This document shows, piece by piece, positions 45,420 to 58,149 of a stretch of DNA of 64,000 nt (position 1 is the stretch's first letter; every line of letters begins with the position of its first letter). The notes beneath the pieces are model-generated. The model ran no database searches. It was not told the origin of the DNA and saw only the letters and a program-made list of their open reading frames with translations. The position numbers were made by a program, and so were the translations under genes. Source of the DNA: Acanthosepion lycidas (Eukaryota; Mollusca; Cephalopoda; Sepiida; Sepiidae); the NCBI GenBank assembly GCA_963932145.1, contig OZ010573.1, forward strand, positions 30,558,049 through 30,622,048, given 5' to 3'.

Positions 45420-46180
45420 AAAATAACCTAATTTTTTTTTAATACATTTTAGCTTTAATTAAAAGCTAAAGGATTTAAAATTTACTATTTCCAGTTAGGA
45501 AAATATTCTGGTGTATTTCAAACGGAAATTATATTGATCGGAATCGATTTTTTTTTTTCAGTAATATCGATAAAAACGCCCATTTTGACACATTTGTAAA
45601 CAAAACTTAATTCTCAGTTTTAAAAATATTGCAAAAATAAAATATATATTTCTGAAACGTTATTTGAGAAAAATTAGCAAATTTAAAGTTAAATTAATCT
45701 GATTTGAAACAAATATTATTTATAGCATAAAATGTTGTATACAAGCATTTCTTAACCACGGGGTTTTATTTTTCTGATATGTTGATAGATTTATTGACAG
45801 CCGAATGACCGCCGAACATGTTCATAGTTAAGTATAGTGAGGCAGACGATAATGTTTATATGAAGGTTTTTCCCGTAAAGGGTAAGGGAGACAACCCTTA
45901 AAACACGTGACCTTTTGATGATAATGTTATAGGCTTGAACATCCATTCTTAGAAATTCTACACGTATATCACACATACAAAATCGAAATTCTTTTAAAAA
46001 TATTCGGGGTCTTTAGATTGTAATAGGCTTTACAATATATAATTAGTAAATATAATTCTACTTAATATTTCTTAGGAGTTATCACATTGAAACTGAATTT
46101 CAAGATTTAAAAAATTTATAAATTATTCAATTTAAAATTGTAAAAAAATGAAAACAAATCTTGTAAAAATTTACTTTTCA
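45420..46180. repeat. Diverged duplication, partner at 14.6-15.4 kb
   Basis: Same orientation and order of landmarks as 14580-15440. Confidence 0.55.
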
Positions 46181-46199
46181 TCAGACTTTTTTTCTTCAG

Positions 46200-47740
46200 A
46201 CAATATTGTCTTTAATATATATTATTCATAAAAGCAATTAAAAGCTTCTTTAATTAAATAATGTCCTAATGTCGTAATTGCGGGTTTTATTTTTTAATTC
46301 AGAACAGATTTTCGGTAAGACGGGTCCAATTTTGCAAAAAAAAAAAAAAAAAAAAATTTCGGTGATTTGAATTCTGCTTTTAACTAATCACTAAAAATTA
46401 TCACACGTTGAATTTCTCAAGTTTTTATAAAATTAATTTAGGGCGGGGATATATAAAAAAAATATTTTTACCAACATTTTCTAATAAAAAAAATATTAAA
46501 TAATTTCATTCATTTGTGAATAAGTCCTGAAAATTTCATTAAAGCCAGACAATTATTTGATTTTTGCAAGAATTTCCAAAATAATGTGTCACCACAAAAA
46601 AAGGCTAAAATTTGCTATAAAAAAACTTAGTACATCCACTGACGCAAGAAAAACAAGTCTTTTTAATCAAAGTTTCGAGTGTTCTAAAAAGGACTAAAAA
46701 TGTAATTAAATATTCAAAAAATACTTTGATCTTTCCTCTTAATAATAACAAAGATTTTGACGACTGAAATTGTTTTCATTACGTTTCGAACATGTTTCCA
46801 ACACGATATACTGATTTTTTTTAGCGATGTCGTGGAGGTACTTCTTAACACTTTAGAAATATCACTTAAAAATCCAATATCTGTTCTAGACATTTGGTTT
46901 GTAGAAAAATAGTAAATTTAAGCTAAAAAAGAACTAGGTTTTGTACAAATATTACTTTTTGAAAAAATATATCGAAAAATACGTTTTCTCCAATGTCCTC
47001 GGAATCTTACAAACACTACTCCCACTTTACAAAATTCCCGCCTAAAATAAAGTGAACAATGGAAGCCCACACTTAGCACGATCAAAAAACTTGTTTTCTT
47101 TAAATAGAAAAATGTTTTTAACTTTATGAAACTATGAACATTTTTGTTTAATTTCTTACTATCAAATTAAAAGGAATAAAAACAAAAAGGGAATACATTT
47201 AAAAATACTTGAGTATTACTCATTACAATTATTATTTTTTGATAAATTTAATATTAATAGGTTTTAAAATTTATTTTTGTCTATATAAAGACCAAGAAAT
47301 AATGGACGTCTCTATAGAAACAACTTCGGAGCGGAAGTGTGTTATTCCTGTTTCATAACTCAGATCAAATAGTTGCAAAATGAAAAAATAGAAATATGTT
47401 AACTCGAAAATGGCATTCATTAAACTTTCGGCTCTGTTTTTAATTTTTAATAATCGTTTATCACGTTTTTCAGCAAACGACAGAGGTTGAAAATCATACA
47501 GTAAAAAAATAAAAAATATATGCCAATTTAACAAATATACATTTTTCCCCTCTGGAAACAAATTATTTATTAGGCATCAGCAATTATTCACAAAAAAAAA
47601 GAGTTTATTTTTAAATTCCTTTACTTCGGACCATATTTTCGACATTTAAATATCTGTTTTAAAAAGAACCCCTTCGGGGATATAGCTTTATAAAAATTAG
47701 GAACACCCAAAATTCAGTATTAGTACAACTTAGCCACGAG
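46200..47740. other. No gene recognised
   Basis: AT-rich with poly-A/T runs. Nothing supported. Confidence 0.5.
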
Positions 47741-47794
47741 TTAAGTAGGGAAGACGAGGCGGTGGTTTTTTCCTCCCGCTTTTCTGGAACTATC

Positions 47795-47910
47795 TGCTTC
47801 CGAGCAGAGAGGAACCCAGACGAGGCTATGCGGAAGGGTAGAGTCCCGTTTGGGGAGGTAGACAGATCGACCCCTTGTATATGGAGTCTACGTGCAATTT
47901 TTGCCGAATT
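47795..47910 (+). repeat. GC-rich foldable repeat, copy B
   Basis: cccagacgaggctatgcgga, then agggtagagtcccgtttggg and gaggtagac…gagtctacg. Pairing of ccca/tggg and gtagac/gtctac is kept relative to copy A although bases differ. Confidence 0.6.
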
Positions 47911-47919
47911 TATATTGTC

Positions 47920-49200
47920 GATAACTCCTAAACGAATTTCTTCCGCAAAATCAGGCAATTTCACACCAGTATGGAAATTTTCATTACAACTTGTTTCCGG
48001 GGTTTAATCTGCAAATTTACCGATTTTTCTAAAGCACAATATTCGTGATATGGTTCTTGCTCGTATTATATAGGATTTTATAGTTTAAACAAATGTTTGA
48101 GATAATAATGGAAAAGTCTAGGGCCATAAAACAGGGGCCACAATTCGCGTATATTAACTGTTTTAGGTACCAACATGAGATCGCTGGAAAATGAGATAGC
48201 AGGATAATAACGGCCTTAAACTTGATGAAAATAATTTTTTATCGTCTAAATGTTTATGTTATTATCAAGAGGAAAGATCAAAGTATTTTTTGATTATATT
48301 TCAAAACTTTTCTGTCTTTACTATTCTAACTTTTGATTGAAAAACCTCGTTTTTCTTCATCAGCGAAAATCCGACTAAATAACATAGTGGAGTTTTGTGC
48401 ATTTTTTTTAATGGCAGTCATTAATTTTGAAAATCTTGCAAAAATAAAAATAATTGTCGGATTTTAATGTTGGTATCTAGTTAAAATTTACATATTGTAT
48501 TGTTTTTATTTTCAAATATATTTTTATTTTTTTTCGAAATATATATTCTAGTCAGATTCACATTTGTGTGGATGCTTGTTGGTTTCTTTATCTTTGAGGA
48601 AACTCTTTTTATATGAAATCAGCTATTCTCTATGGTATGAACTAAAGATTCATTCATTGTGTAAATAGCAAATAAATCAAAACGTTTCATGAATTATAAC
48701 ATTGTGATTGTACCCATTCCATTTTTACCCCATTATGACCATAATTAATGATCGTAGAGAACCTTGTTCAATGCATCTTTTTAAAGGACTGCTTTTATAG
48801 TGGTTCTCAGTCTATCCGGAATACATTCTACAAAGTAATTAAATTATTCAGAATTTCTTTCAATTCCTCCAAAGAGCCTTTAAATTAGAGGGTATTAATA
48901 AAATTACTTTAATTTTTGTGCAACCGAATTACGACCCCCAATTCTAGACTTACGAATCAGTTTTTACCACATTATTTTTATTAATTTATGCCATGGGCAC
49001 ACAACAAAGACTGACGACACAAGCCAAGTTTAAAGACATACAACAAATTTATTAACTCACAAAAAATGAATTACACAAATTAAGTGCTTTGTGGGCCAAA
49101 TGATTGCCAATAACATGTAAATATCAATGGAAATTGAATATTCTTTTTTTTTTTATTAAAATTTATAATGCTGCATTAGTTTCAAGTTCTTCTTCAGAAA
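47920..49200. other. No gene recognised
   Basis: AT-rich. Nothing supported. Confidence 0.5.
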
Positions 49201-49209
49201 AGAAAACTA

Positions 49210-49440
49210 CAGGTAGTCTGAAAGTCTTATCACCCCATACCAAAACCTAAGGAGAACAATATAGAACAACAAGTAATAGAAAATACATGTTCTGGATTCA
49301 GTTTATTCACTTTCATTGATGCTGTCACACATCAAGAAGGTTTGTAGGAACACCACCATTTTCGTGTAGGAGCTCATGTCAGCCATCTGAAATAGAAAAT
49401 TATATTATGTAGCAGGTAACAAGACTTTCAGACCACCCTG
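49210..49440. mobile_element. TIR MITE, 231 bp
   Basis: Left end caggtagtctgaaagtctta and right end (inward) cagggtggtctgaaagtctt, with TA target duplications at 49208-49209 and 49441-49442. No ORF. Termini are of Tc1/mariner-superfamily type, distinct from the 16.6-kb element. Confidence 0.8.
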
Positions 49441-49444
49441 TACA

Positions 49445-51060
49445 CGAAGTGAAGAAAAAGTGAAATACTTTGAATAGTTTTCAAAGAATAATTTGGTACA
49501 ATTTTCAAAGCAAAGTTTGTGGAAACAGTTACTTAAGTCTTAAAGGATATATCAAGCACACCAACCGAAGACTTTTTCTTGGTGTGGTAGGAACCTTGTT
49601 GTTTCTTTCAGTTCTCATCTGGTGGTTGTCAAATTTCTTCTGCGTTGTTTTCTTTGTGTGTGTTTATTTCTGCAGCAGATGTTTGTCGACTCCAAAAATC
49701 AAATCCAAGACCCCACCTTAAATAACTTACACAGAGATATGCTGCTCGGGATTTGGAGGGAAACACTATATTTTTTTTAATTGGTTTTGGATGTAAAACA
49801 AATGCAGCTGAATTACTCCTAATCAAAATATTTATGGTACATTTTGATTCAAAATATTTTCAAAATTTAAAAATTAAGCAAGAGCCCATCATAACGTCTG
49901 CTTTATCACTGAAAGCCTGATGTACGCTGCTTAAATTTCTTATAGTAGAAAAGAAATGTTTATCTTACCCAGGCAACTCGTAATGGTGTTTGTTTGTTTT
50001 TTTTTTTTTTGTTTTTTTTTGCCAGCGAGAATATTGCTCAGAAGCCAAAAGATAAATCTGTATCAGACAGGGGAGTGACGCAAACCTTTCAAAATTTGTG
50101 TCACCTATAATTGTCAGGGGCAGTAATCTCACAATAAAAATGTTTCTTTTGAAGCCTTTTCATGTAAATTGATTATGTTGAAAACAACTACATTATTTAA
50201 CACTGATATGATTTTAAATAAAAATGTTAATACTTAAAAAAATTAAAAAAAAAACATTAATTTTATTTCCTGAAAAACTATTTTTTTTGCATTAAAAAAA
50301 TCACAACAAACTACCTTTTTGATGTTTTCAGTTGATTCTGTTATTTGTTATAAATTCAAGATTGCTCTCTGATGTTTCAGCTTTCTATAATCAAAAGTTA
50401 TTGATTTTATTATTTGCGGATTGCTACTCTGTAGATTTTTACCATACAGAAAAAAAAAGTTAACATTAGGTGCACACAGAAAAAAGGTCTTTTACTCAGC
50501 ATTGAAATATTTATGTGAAAAGAAGAAGAGTAAAGAAAGGCTTGCTCAAGATATACTTTTGAGAGACTAATTAAAATTAAGTTAGGTAGAAAAAAGTGTT
50601 CATGTGAAAGTGGGGACTAAAATTAGTTGGTAAAATTTTAAAAATAACCTACAGCAAAAGTTCACATGTTATGTTCTGACCTGTCAGATAGGTCAATCAT
50701 TGTAGGGATAATATCAGTTATAGATGAAGGAATGCTAAATGAAAGTTTTCATGGTAAACTTGAAACATAATTGTAATTGTGTACTGATTTTTAACTCGTT
50801 TTTGTTTTAATATCCTAAAATAAATAATATATATATATAATATTATTATTATTAATTAAATAATAACAAAATCTTCTAATCAGTGTTTCATGTGATAACA
50901 ATAAGTTTTTAGCTTATTTTAAGTTTTAAATTTTATTCTTACTATTTGTGTATAGATAGATATTCACAAAAATATCTTTTTAGAAAAACATGAGCAATCA
51001 AAGTTGTAAATGACTGAAACCATTAATCTTAAATGAAACATTTTTTCATTTTGTTTAATT
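49445..51060. other. No gene recognised
   Basis: AT-rich. No supported feature. Confidence 0.45.
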
Positions 51061-51418
51061 TTGATGTCTTCTGCATTTAAGCAGGTGACTTAGTGCAATG
51101 GATTGTTTTCTTGACTGCATGAGTTTGCTGGGATCTATCTATCCAGGTTTTTGTTACTTTCAGAGTGTCAGGATTCCAATTAACAACAACACATCTTTTA
51201 AATGAAACATATAAAATGTTATTTTCTGAAGGAAAAGAAGAAGTATAATGTCATTTGAAATATATAACAATAAAATTTTCAATTTTCCTTGCAGTGAAGT
51301 TTGTTTTATAAAATAATTAAGTGTTTGTAGGACATTGTGGAATGTGTGAACTTACTTTATAATGGTCACTACACTACAAATATGTCTCCTTTTACCATGA
51401 CTTTTTGTTCTCATTTTA

Positions 51419-51420
<2 letters not shown>

Positions 51421-51481
<61 letters not shown>
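51421..51481. repeat. (TA)n microsatellite
   Basis: About 30 TA units, followed at 51486 by tacagggtgctgcagc, which looks like one TIR of a further Tc1/mariner-type element with no visible partner. Confidence 0.9.
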
Positions 51482-51485
<4 letters not shown>

Positions 51486-51539
51486 CAGGGTGCTGCAGCA
51501 AAATCCGACACTTGACAAAAAGAAAATGAAATAGGTAAT

Positions 51540-52545
51540 AAAAGCAAAAGTTGTATATGCAGTTTATTTAACAACAGTTGAGATGGTCAAATAAAGTTAC
51601 TAGAATTTAGCATTAATTGAAATATATCCAATATTTTAAAAATATTGTTAGTTACCAAATTCATTCCCGTAACTATTTTTAAACACAAGATTTATAACAA
51701 GGAAATTATGAGAATATAAAATGGAATAATTTAGAGATTGAAATGTAGCCTTTAAACATTTCACATTTAAAGTGTGTTTAGCAGGGAAGAAATTTGAATT
51801 TTGTGATTAGCATATAAAAATAGAATATAATAAAGTAAAAGTAAATAAAATAAAATGTTAAAATTAAATAATTTAAATAAAATAAATAATGTAAGCAATC
51901 AGTACATTCATATTTCAATATTTGTTGGTAATATTTACAAAGTTTATCTTAGGATGTATTTCTTGTGCATAAATACGTTTATAAAATTATTAAAAAATAT
52001 ATACGATAATTAAATATACTCACAATTTTAATACAAATTAGGTTTGTTATTTGCTGAGAATCAGTAACAATTGAATAAAATAAAATGAATATATAATTAA
52101 CTAAGTACTTTAAAATAAAATAAAAAAATAATTGGTAATTTTGAATATTACAATAGTTTAAGTGTCTCTAATTTTCTGAATATATGATTGTTGGTGAATT
52201 TACACGTTTATTTTCTTTTCTAAGATATTTTTACAAAAATATATTTTATAATAGTGAAATTATGTAAAAAAAGAATTGAATATTTTAACTTTAATTAAAT
52301 TCATATAATAGCACTTTGGAATATTTAAATTTTGTCATGTTTTTAATGAACTTTAGTTTAAAATATATTTCAAATTAAAAATGTTTGGAGTCTATCATTA
52401 GCATTTCTTATGGACAGTATAAATATGATATCTCATAATAATTCATTAGATATATTAGATCTTCAGACGCTGATGTGTGGTGTGCCTATGAAACTTTAAA
52501 GTCAGTCAAGACTTAAGTTGATAGAATAAATAAATTATTGACTAT
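51540..52545. other. No gene recognised
   Basis: Extremely AT-rich. Nothing supported. Confidence 0.5.

Positions 52546-52594
<49 letters not shown>
52546..52594. repeat. (TA)n microsatellite
   Basis: About 22 TA units. Confidence 0.95.
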
Positions 52595-52597
<3 letters not shown>

Positions 52598-53164
52598 TAT
52601 GAACTATAGCACATGGCACAGATAATAAGAAAGTACAACAGAAAAATACACAACAAATCACCTGCACAAACCATACCCAACTGTAACTGCAGAGTAAAGA
52701 ATGAATGCTCTTTAAATGGTAATTGCTTGCAAAACAATGTAATATACCAAGCCACTGTAAAATCAGCAGATGACAAATTAAAATATGCATAGGAGTAACT
52801 GAAGGACACTGGAAATAGAGAAACTACATAGATAAAACACCCTTCACAAATAGCAAGTATGTGAACAGCACAATGATTTCAAAAGAGATATGGGAAATTA
52901 AAAATAAAAACAAATTACACCAAAAATATGGAAAATAACATTAGTCTACAACAATAAATTCCAAAACTGTAAACTCTGTCTGGTGAAGAAATAAATAGCT
53001 ATAATCACCTTCTCAGACAAACACAAAATACTAAATAAATGATCAGAACTGAACTGAAAATGCAAACATGAAAACTATATTTTACTATATTACTTAAAAA
53101 TCAAAAACTAAAATTGTAAACCTTGTATAATACCATGATAAATGCAAATATATACACTATATAA

Positions 53165-53560
53165 GATCTATTTTTTCCCTTTGATTTAAATTAAATTTAT
53201 ATTTGAACAAGGGAATGGCTCCTATCCAAAATATAGAAGGAGAAAGCCAGAAGATGGTGGTTACATCAGCAAGCTCAAAAGGAGACAATATGGACATCAC
53301 AGTGAGCAAGAAATCACCAATCAGTGAGTAGTGCCTTACAATACATATTTATTGCAACAATTCAACTGTCATATCAATGTTGAAATCTGCTCATCAATCA
53401 AGTATTGCATCAAATACATATCAAAGGGGTCGGATAAAGGTGTTTCTGCACAAAGACTGAAGATTTTTTCCCTTTAAGTTAAATTTAAACAAGGGAATGA
53501 CTCCTATCTAAAATATAGGAGAAAGTCAGAAGATAGAAGTCACATCAGCAAGATTATTGA
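53165..53560 (+). repeat. Direct duplication, two units about 300 bp apart
   Basis: 53168-53277 and 53463-53553 share ttttttccctttga/aa, gaacaagggaatg.ctccta, aaaatatag…gagaaag and agaagat…acatcagcaag. Confidence 0.8.
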
Positions 53561-54599
53561 TTAGTATTGAAATGCATCATTTTTCTCCACAAATTATAAA
53601 AATCAGTCAATTATTTAAAATCAATCATCATTTTCTTACAAAAAAAAATGTGTGACACGCAGCAAGGTGTGGGTAATTCGGCTAGTATGTAAATAAATTA
53701 AATATCTGATAATGTATACTGTCACTTCAGTGACAGCTACATACATCCTGTTCTGGTATTTTGTCCTAGCAAATACTTGGGTCCCTTGGATAAACTTATA
53801 TGGCAAAGAACTTGAGTTACCATTAAAAAATTTTAAGCTAAAGAAAGACTTTACTCAGATTTAGGCTTCTGTGTTAAAAAAAAAAAAAAAAATTCTGATA
53901 TAGAAAAAATATGACTGCAATGTTCTAAATAACAAATTTACAATGTGCTACAGTAGTCCACCACTATAGTGCAGGCCTTGGGGTCCAAGATAGCCGGCCC
54001 ACGCTGCAAATGAATGTAGGTAGCTGTGGGCGATAATAAGAGGTTGATCACCTACCTGACTTTTGGACCCTATTTGCCCTATTTCGTGATATATACTGTA
54101 GATAATGGATTAAAAATAACCCCCAAAAATTCTACTAATTTATGCCAATGATTCCATAATAAATTTGGGGTAATTTGCTTTTTAAACCCTGTGCTAAGTA
54201 TCTAATAAAAAAATTTCTGAACCGCAGTTTTTTATTCTAAATTTACATGCCTAATTTGAAAATAACAAAGTAATTTTTATAAAATCTAGCATTTTGGAGT
54301 TCATATTTGCACTAATGCCTTTGGAAAAGTCAAGAATCCATCTCTCCTCTCCTCAGCTATGATTTAATAAGCAGGGTAGACTAAGCACTTTATCTTGGGT
54401 GGCAACAAAAGAGGAAAACTCTGAATTGCAAACCATGAAGGAAGACAAATTTTGCTTAGTTCTCACCTCTAGCAAAAAGTGGAGAGGGATTTGAAATCAA
54501 AGTCCACTACAACATGATGGATGATAGTTACCTTGTTCATTCCACACATTGCTCTAATTTAAGGGTTGCTATTTACCAAGCACATATTTGGTGCACTCA

Positions 54600-55650
54600 G
54601 TGGCAATGTGTAACCTTTGTGCTCGAAAAAAATGGTATGTCAATAGGGTGGTTATTCCCTTGACACCACTATTACTGTATACACTTTTTACTCCCTCAGC
54701 AATATTTATCTACAAAATTATAAAAATATGTGAACCAAGTACAATGTGGTATTTATTATTTATCCTTTAGCATAAAAGTGCATGAATTATTTTTTTTTTT
54801 TTTATATAAAAATAATGAGAAAATCAGCAGTGAATTGCTGATACCTCCTGATTTAGTGGACTGAAAGATTACAAAAAATGTTCATCTATGAAACTCTGGA
54901 GTCTGGTTGCTGAATATAGAATCAATCAGCTCAGCGAGAAATTTTATATTTGTATTAATCTTATTTACCATGTTATAAAGAAATAAATTTGTAAAGAAAT
55001 TTTTTTTTATTCAAAAATTTATAAAAAATTACAAAGCTATAAAAATATGTAGACCATCTACAATGCAGTATTTATTATTTGCCATTTAATAAATAACTAT
55101 GAAAACAAATTTTTTTATTCATAATTTTATAATATCAATGAAGTATAGGAAGAGAAAATTTTAATAAACATTAGATTTTCTAGACAAAATATATTTTCTT
55201 AGATTATTTCTTGTTTTAAGTTTCCATTTTTCATAAATTTATGAATGAAAAATGTTCTTTCATATTTTTATGATGTTGTAAATATAAAATTATTCTTGTA
55301 AATAAGCAATCTAATAAATAGTGTTTAATATTTTTGTTGTCAATCTTCAAGAATAAAGAAAATGTACAAATCCACTTTTATACGTTTGGGTTCTCTTAAA
55401 ATTCTAATCACTTTTTATAACAATAAATATGGCTGAGGGAGTCAAAATTATATACAGTAATAATGGTGTCAAGGGAATAACTGACCTTTTGACAAACCAT
55501 TTCTTTGCAGGTAATATTACACACTATTTATTAGACTGCTTATTTACAAGAATAATTTGATATTTACAACATTATAAAAATAATTGAACCAGCTATAATG
55601 AAATATTTATTATTTACCATTTTATAAAGAAATAAATATGAAAAGTAAAT
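54600..55650. mobile_element. Large foldback element
   Basis: Inverted arms 54630-54712 and 55422-55505 (shared: attcccttgacacca, attactgtata, ctccctcagc.atatttat). Direct subrepeats ttataaaaatatgtgaacca, then tacaatgcagtatttattat occur at 54713, 55028 and 55563. The right half has a relative at 9440-9765. No ORF. Confidence 0.65.
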
Positions 55651-55890
55651 TGCCCAGTTGATAATGGTGTACACTAAAGTAGTAATAGTTTGTGAAATTC
55701 TTGCTGATCATACCGCTACTGAAATGCTCTAAAATCATTTTTGTTAAATAAAATGCCATATTCTTTTGGGAAATAATTTACTATGATGTTCCATGGTTTC
55801 CTTTTTCTGGAAATTGCCATAACTTCTTGGAAAAAGTAAAGGCAATGCTTTCCTATTGTCCATTGCCTTCATATAGATTTTAATTCACAG

Positions 55891-56148
55891 TTGTCCTCCA
55901 AGACTGACTGTTACTCCAAGAAAAACCATTACCATGCTGTATTATTAATATTACTTCTCTTTCCAATGCATTCTTTTTCAAGGGCTCTCAATTGTAATAT
56001 TCTTCTTGCTCAAAGTTGTTTTCTGTTGCCATTGCAGGAGATGACAACACAACTACGAAATTCAAACACGCTATTGTTCAGGGATCAGAGTTACCTTCAA
56101 TGGCAGGATAAACTTATTGTACAGAAACTGAAGGCACATGCAGTATGA
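55891..56148 (+). CDS. Candidate terminal exon, unrecognised
   Basis: The segment 56038-56148 follows a good acceptor (ttctgttgccattgcag) and encodes EMTTQLRNSNTLLFRDQSYL then QWQDKLIVQKLKAHAV and a stop. Its composition is more protein-like (charged, Gln/Leu-rich, helical) than most open frames here. The frame is also open upstream to 55891 but that part is unconvincing. No matching upstream exon or polyadenylation signal was identified and no family recognised. Confidence 0.25.
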   Translation: MSSKTDCYSKKNHYHAVLLILLLFPMHSFSRALNCNILLAQSCFLLPLQEMTTQLRNSNTLLFRDQSYLQWQDKLIVQKLKAHAV

Positions 56149-56639
56149 TAATGGTTAACCTATAGATGGAGTTAACAATTATGTGATATTAGTAAACATT
56201 TTAGAGAAAAAGTCAGGAAAAATTCCACAGCGCTGATTATAAAAAGAAAGCATTGAAATTCAATTAACAAATGATCATTTGACATTCTTAAATAGGTTAA
56301 AATGATTGATATGAATTCCTTAAAAACACCCACAGTGTTACAGACAAAGCTGGGAAGAGGGCTTCAGTTTCTCCACCTTTTGATAGAGTTGGAGAACTAA
56401 ACAGAACACTAACTTTGTCTTCTTGGCAATAGTCTGTGACAATGCTATTGATTAAATCAGAAAAATTTCTTCTTTTTCTGGAACATTAGCTTCTAAAACT
56501 TCTATATGGGTTTTATATGTGGAAAAAGTCTATCAGTCCCTTTCCAGAAAATGGAATCCAAAGGAATAACAAAAATGTGTATTTAAAATTAAAACAATAG
56601 AAATATTTACAGTAGGATAGAATCAGCAATCTTTAAAAT

Positions 56640-56905
56640 TTACCATCTGATTAGTACCCCCTTACACAAACTTTTAACATCTGATTGCTACTGCCTGATA
56701 CCCACATTTTTAACATCTGATTAGCTTCCAATCCCTAATAGACACATTTTTAGCATGATTATCTCTCCCTACACATAATTTTAACATCTGATTAGCAGCC
56801 TCCATAACATTTTAACACCTGATTAGTCCCCACCCTCCATAAACACATTTTTAATATCTGATTAGCACCCCCACAAAACACAAACATTTTTAATATCTGA
56901 ATATC
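56640..56905. repeat. Minisatellite, about 8 diverged units
   Basis: Unit acatttttaacatctgatta followed by a C-rich segment (gcacccccaca), 30-45 bp per unit. Confidence 0.9.
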
Positions 56906-57099
56906 TAGATCTGATAAAGGAAATATTTTGGTTTACAAAATCATATATGTCTGGCAAGGACTCTAACATGGAAACATTTCAAACCTCATCAAGAATAAGA
57001 CAAAGAGGAAATGAGAGCCCCAGTCTATTTAAACTTTTCCTAGACTATGACTGCACACATACAAGCACAGATATGAAGAGATGGGAACTGATCATTTAA

Positions 57100-57620
57100 G
57101 CATTCCATACAATATACCAAACAAATCTACTAAAAGAAAACAGTGATCATTATTTCCCTCCTGTACGTATTCATAGAAGAAATAAGAATGATCTTTGAAA
57201 AAAATGTCAACATCCTCTATCAAGTATTCCAAGAAATAAGACTGAAGATAAACCTTTCCAAAATAGAAAATAAATGGTGTGGAATTGGAATGAAAGCAGT
57301 TATAGCATGTACCTTGGATCAATCATAAAAATTCCAGAGGTGGATTTAGTAAATACAAAGCATATAAAGTACATCGGTATATCAACCAGTTGTAACAAAT
57401 TTATTATAGAAAATAAGGAAATGGAATTACATTAGAAATAGTTTTGCCTCACACTACAAGTTGCTACAGAACTGAAACATTAACCTAAAAACTCGAGTCA
57501 TGTTCTTAAATAGCCTCATTAGAATGAGACTTGCGTATTGATGCCATACCTGGCACCAAACTCATTCAGAAACATCTAGACTGTCAGCTGGTATTTACCA
57601 ACCTTCCTGCAATGCTGGAT
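57100..57620 (+). pseudogene. Possible LINE fragment, second lineage
   Basis: Plus-strand pieces VFQEIRLKINLSKIENKW and NLKTRVMFLNSLIRMRLAY recall the post-catalytic RT region of RTE/L1-like elements (G+.+N..KTE…; +..K+R++.S…..L.YG..TW). Broken and without a YADD site in view. Confidence 0.35.
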
Positions 57621-57650
57621 TTTAAGGCCGATTTTTAAGTGGAGTGATTC

Positions 57651-57735
57651 CGAGCCTGTAGACCCTGCAGTTGGGTTTCTCTACCACCCCAGAAGAGACT
57701 GCCCTTAGGCATAGCCTCGTCTGGGGTCCATTTAG
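57651..57735 (-). repeat. GC-rich foldable repeat, copy C (inverted)
   Basis: On the minus strand: ccccagacgaggctatgcct, then aagggcagtctcttctgggg and ggtagag…gggtctac. The ccccagacgag…cttctgggg arms pair. Sits at the edge of a CpG-rich stretch reaching 57900. Confidence 0.6.
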
Positions 57736-57905
57736 CCCGAAGGCAGACAGTTCGACAAGTGTGCATCGAGCCTACACGCAAGCCGCAGTGGCGCGCTGGC
57801 GGACTACCGCTGGCGTTGCCATCGGTCCCCTGATAGTAGTCACCGGTAAGCCTCTAGCGGTCTACAAGTGGTAAAATTGAGACGATCCCGCCGGCGGTCC
57901 GACAG
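57736..57905. promoter_or_regulatory. CpG-rich patch
   Basis: The most GC-rich segment of the window (for example gcagtggcgcgctggcgg, cccgccggcggtccgac). Possible promoter or unmethylated island. No exon shown. Confidence 0.3.
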
Positions 57906-58149
57906 CGAGCCATCTACAATAATCCAAATTCAGTGGCAGATTGGTGGCTTGCGTGTATTTTCTTGATAAACTGTTTTATTCAAACGAAAGTAGCACTTAT
58001 TGCTCGGCCAATGAATGTCGAATGTTTTCGTAAGGAAACAAACCATCAATCGGGTCCCTATCGCGATGAAATGGTCAGTACTCACTACTCAGTAATAATC
58101 TCATTTCTCAAACAAATCGTTACCAGTTACCTACCACAATGATGAATTC

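Noticed and set aside
47659..48007. Opposing frames of 101 and 81 codons
   Set aside because: They span GC-rich repeat copy B; copies A and C do not keep either frame.
51065..51180. Further tRNA-like SINE head (tgacttagtgcaatgg)
   Set aside because: A-box-like string only; the B-box position (tttgctgggatct) is too weak and no second copy was seen.
57671..58142. Two plus-strand frames (67 and 69 codons) in the CpG-rich patch
   Set aside because: Composition makes stops rare there; no motif, no compatible splice pair, partly repeat copy C.
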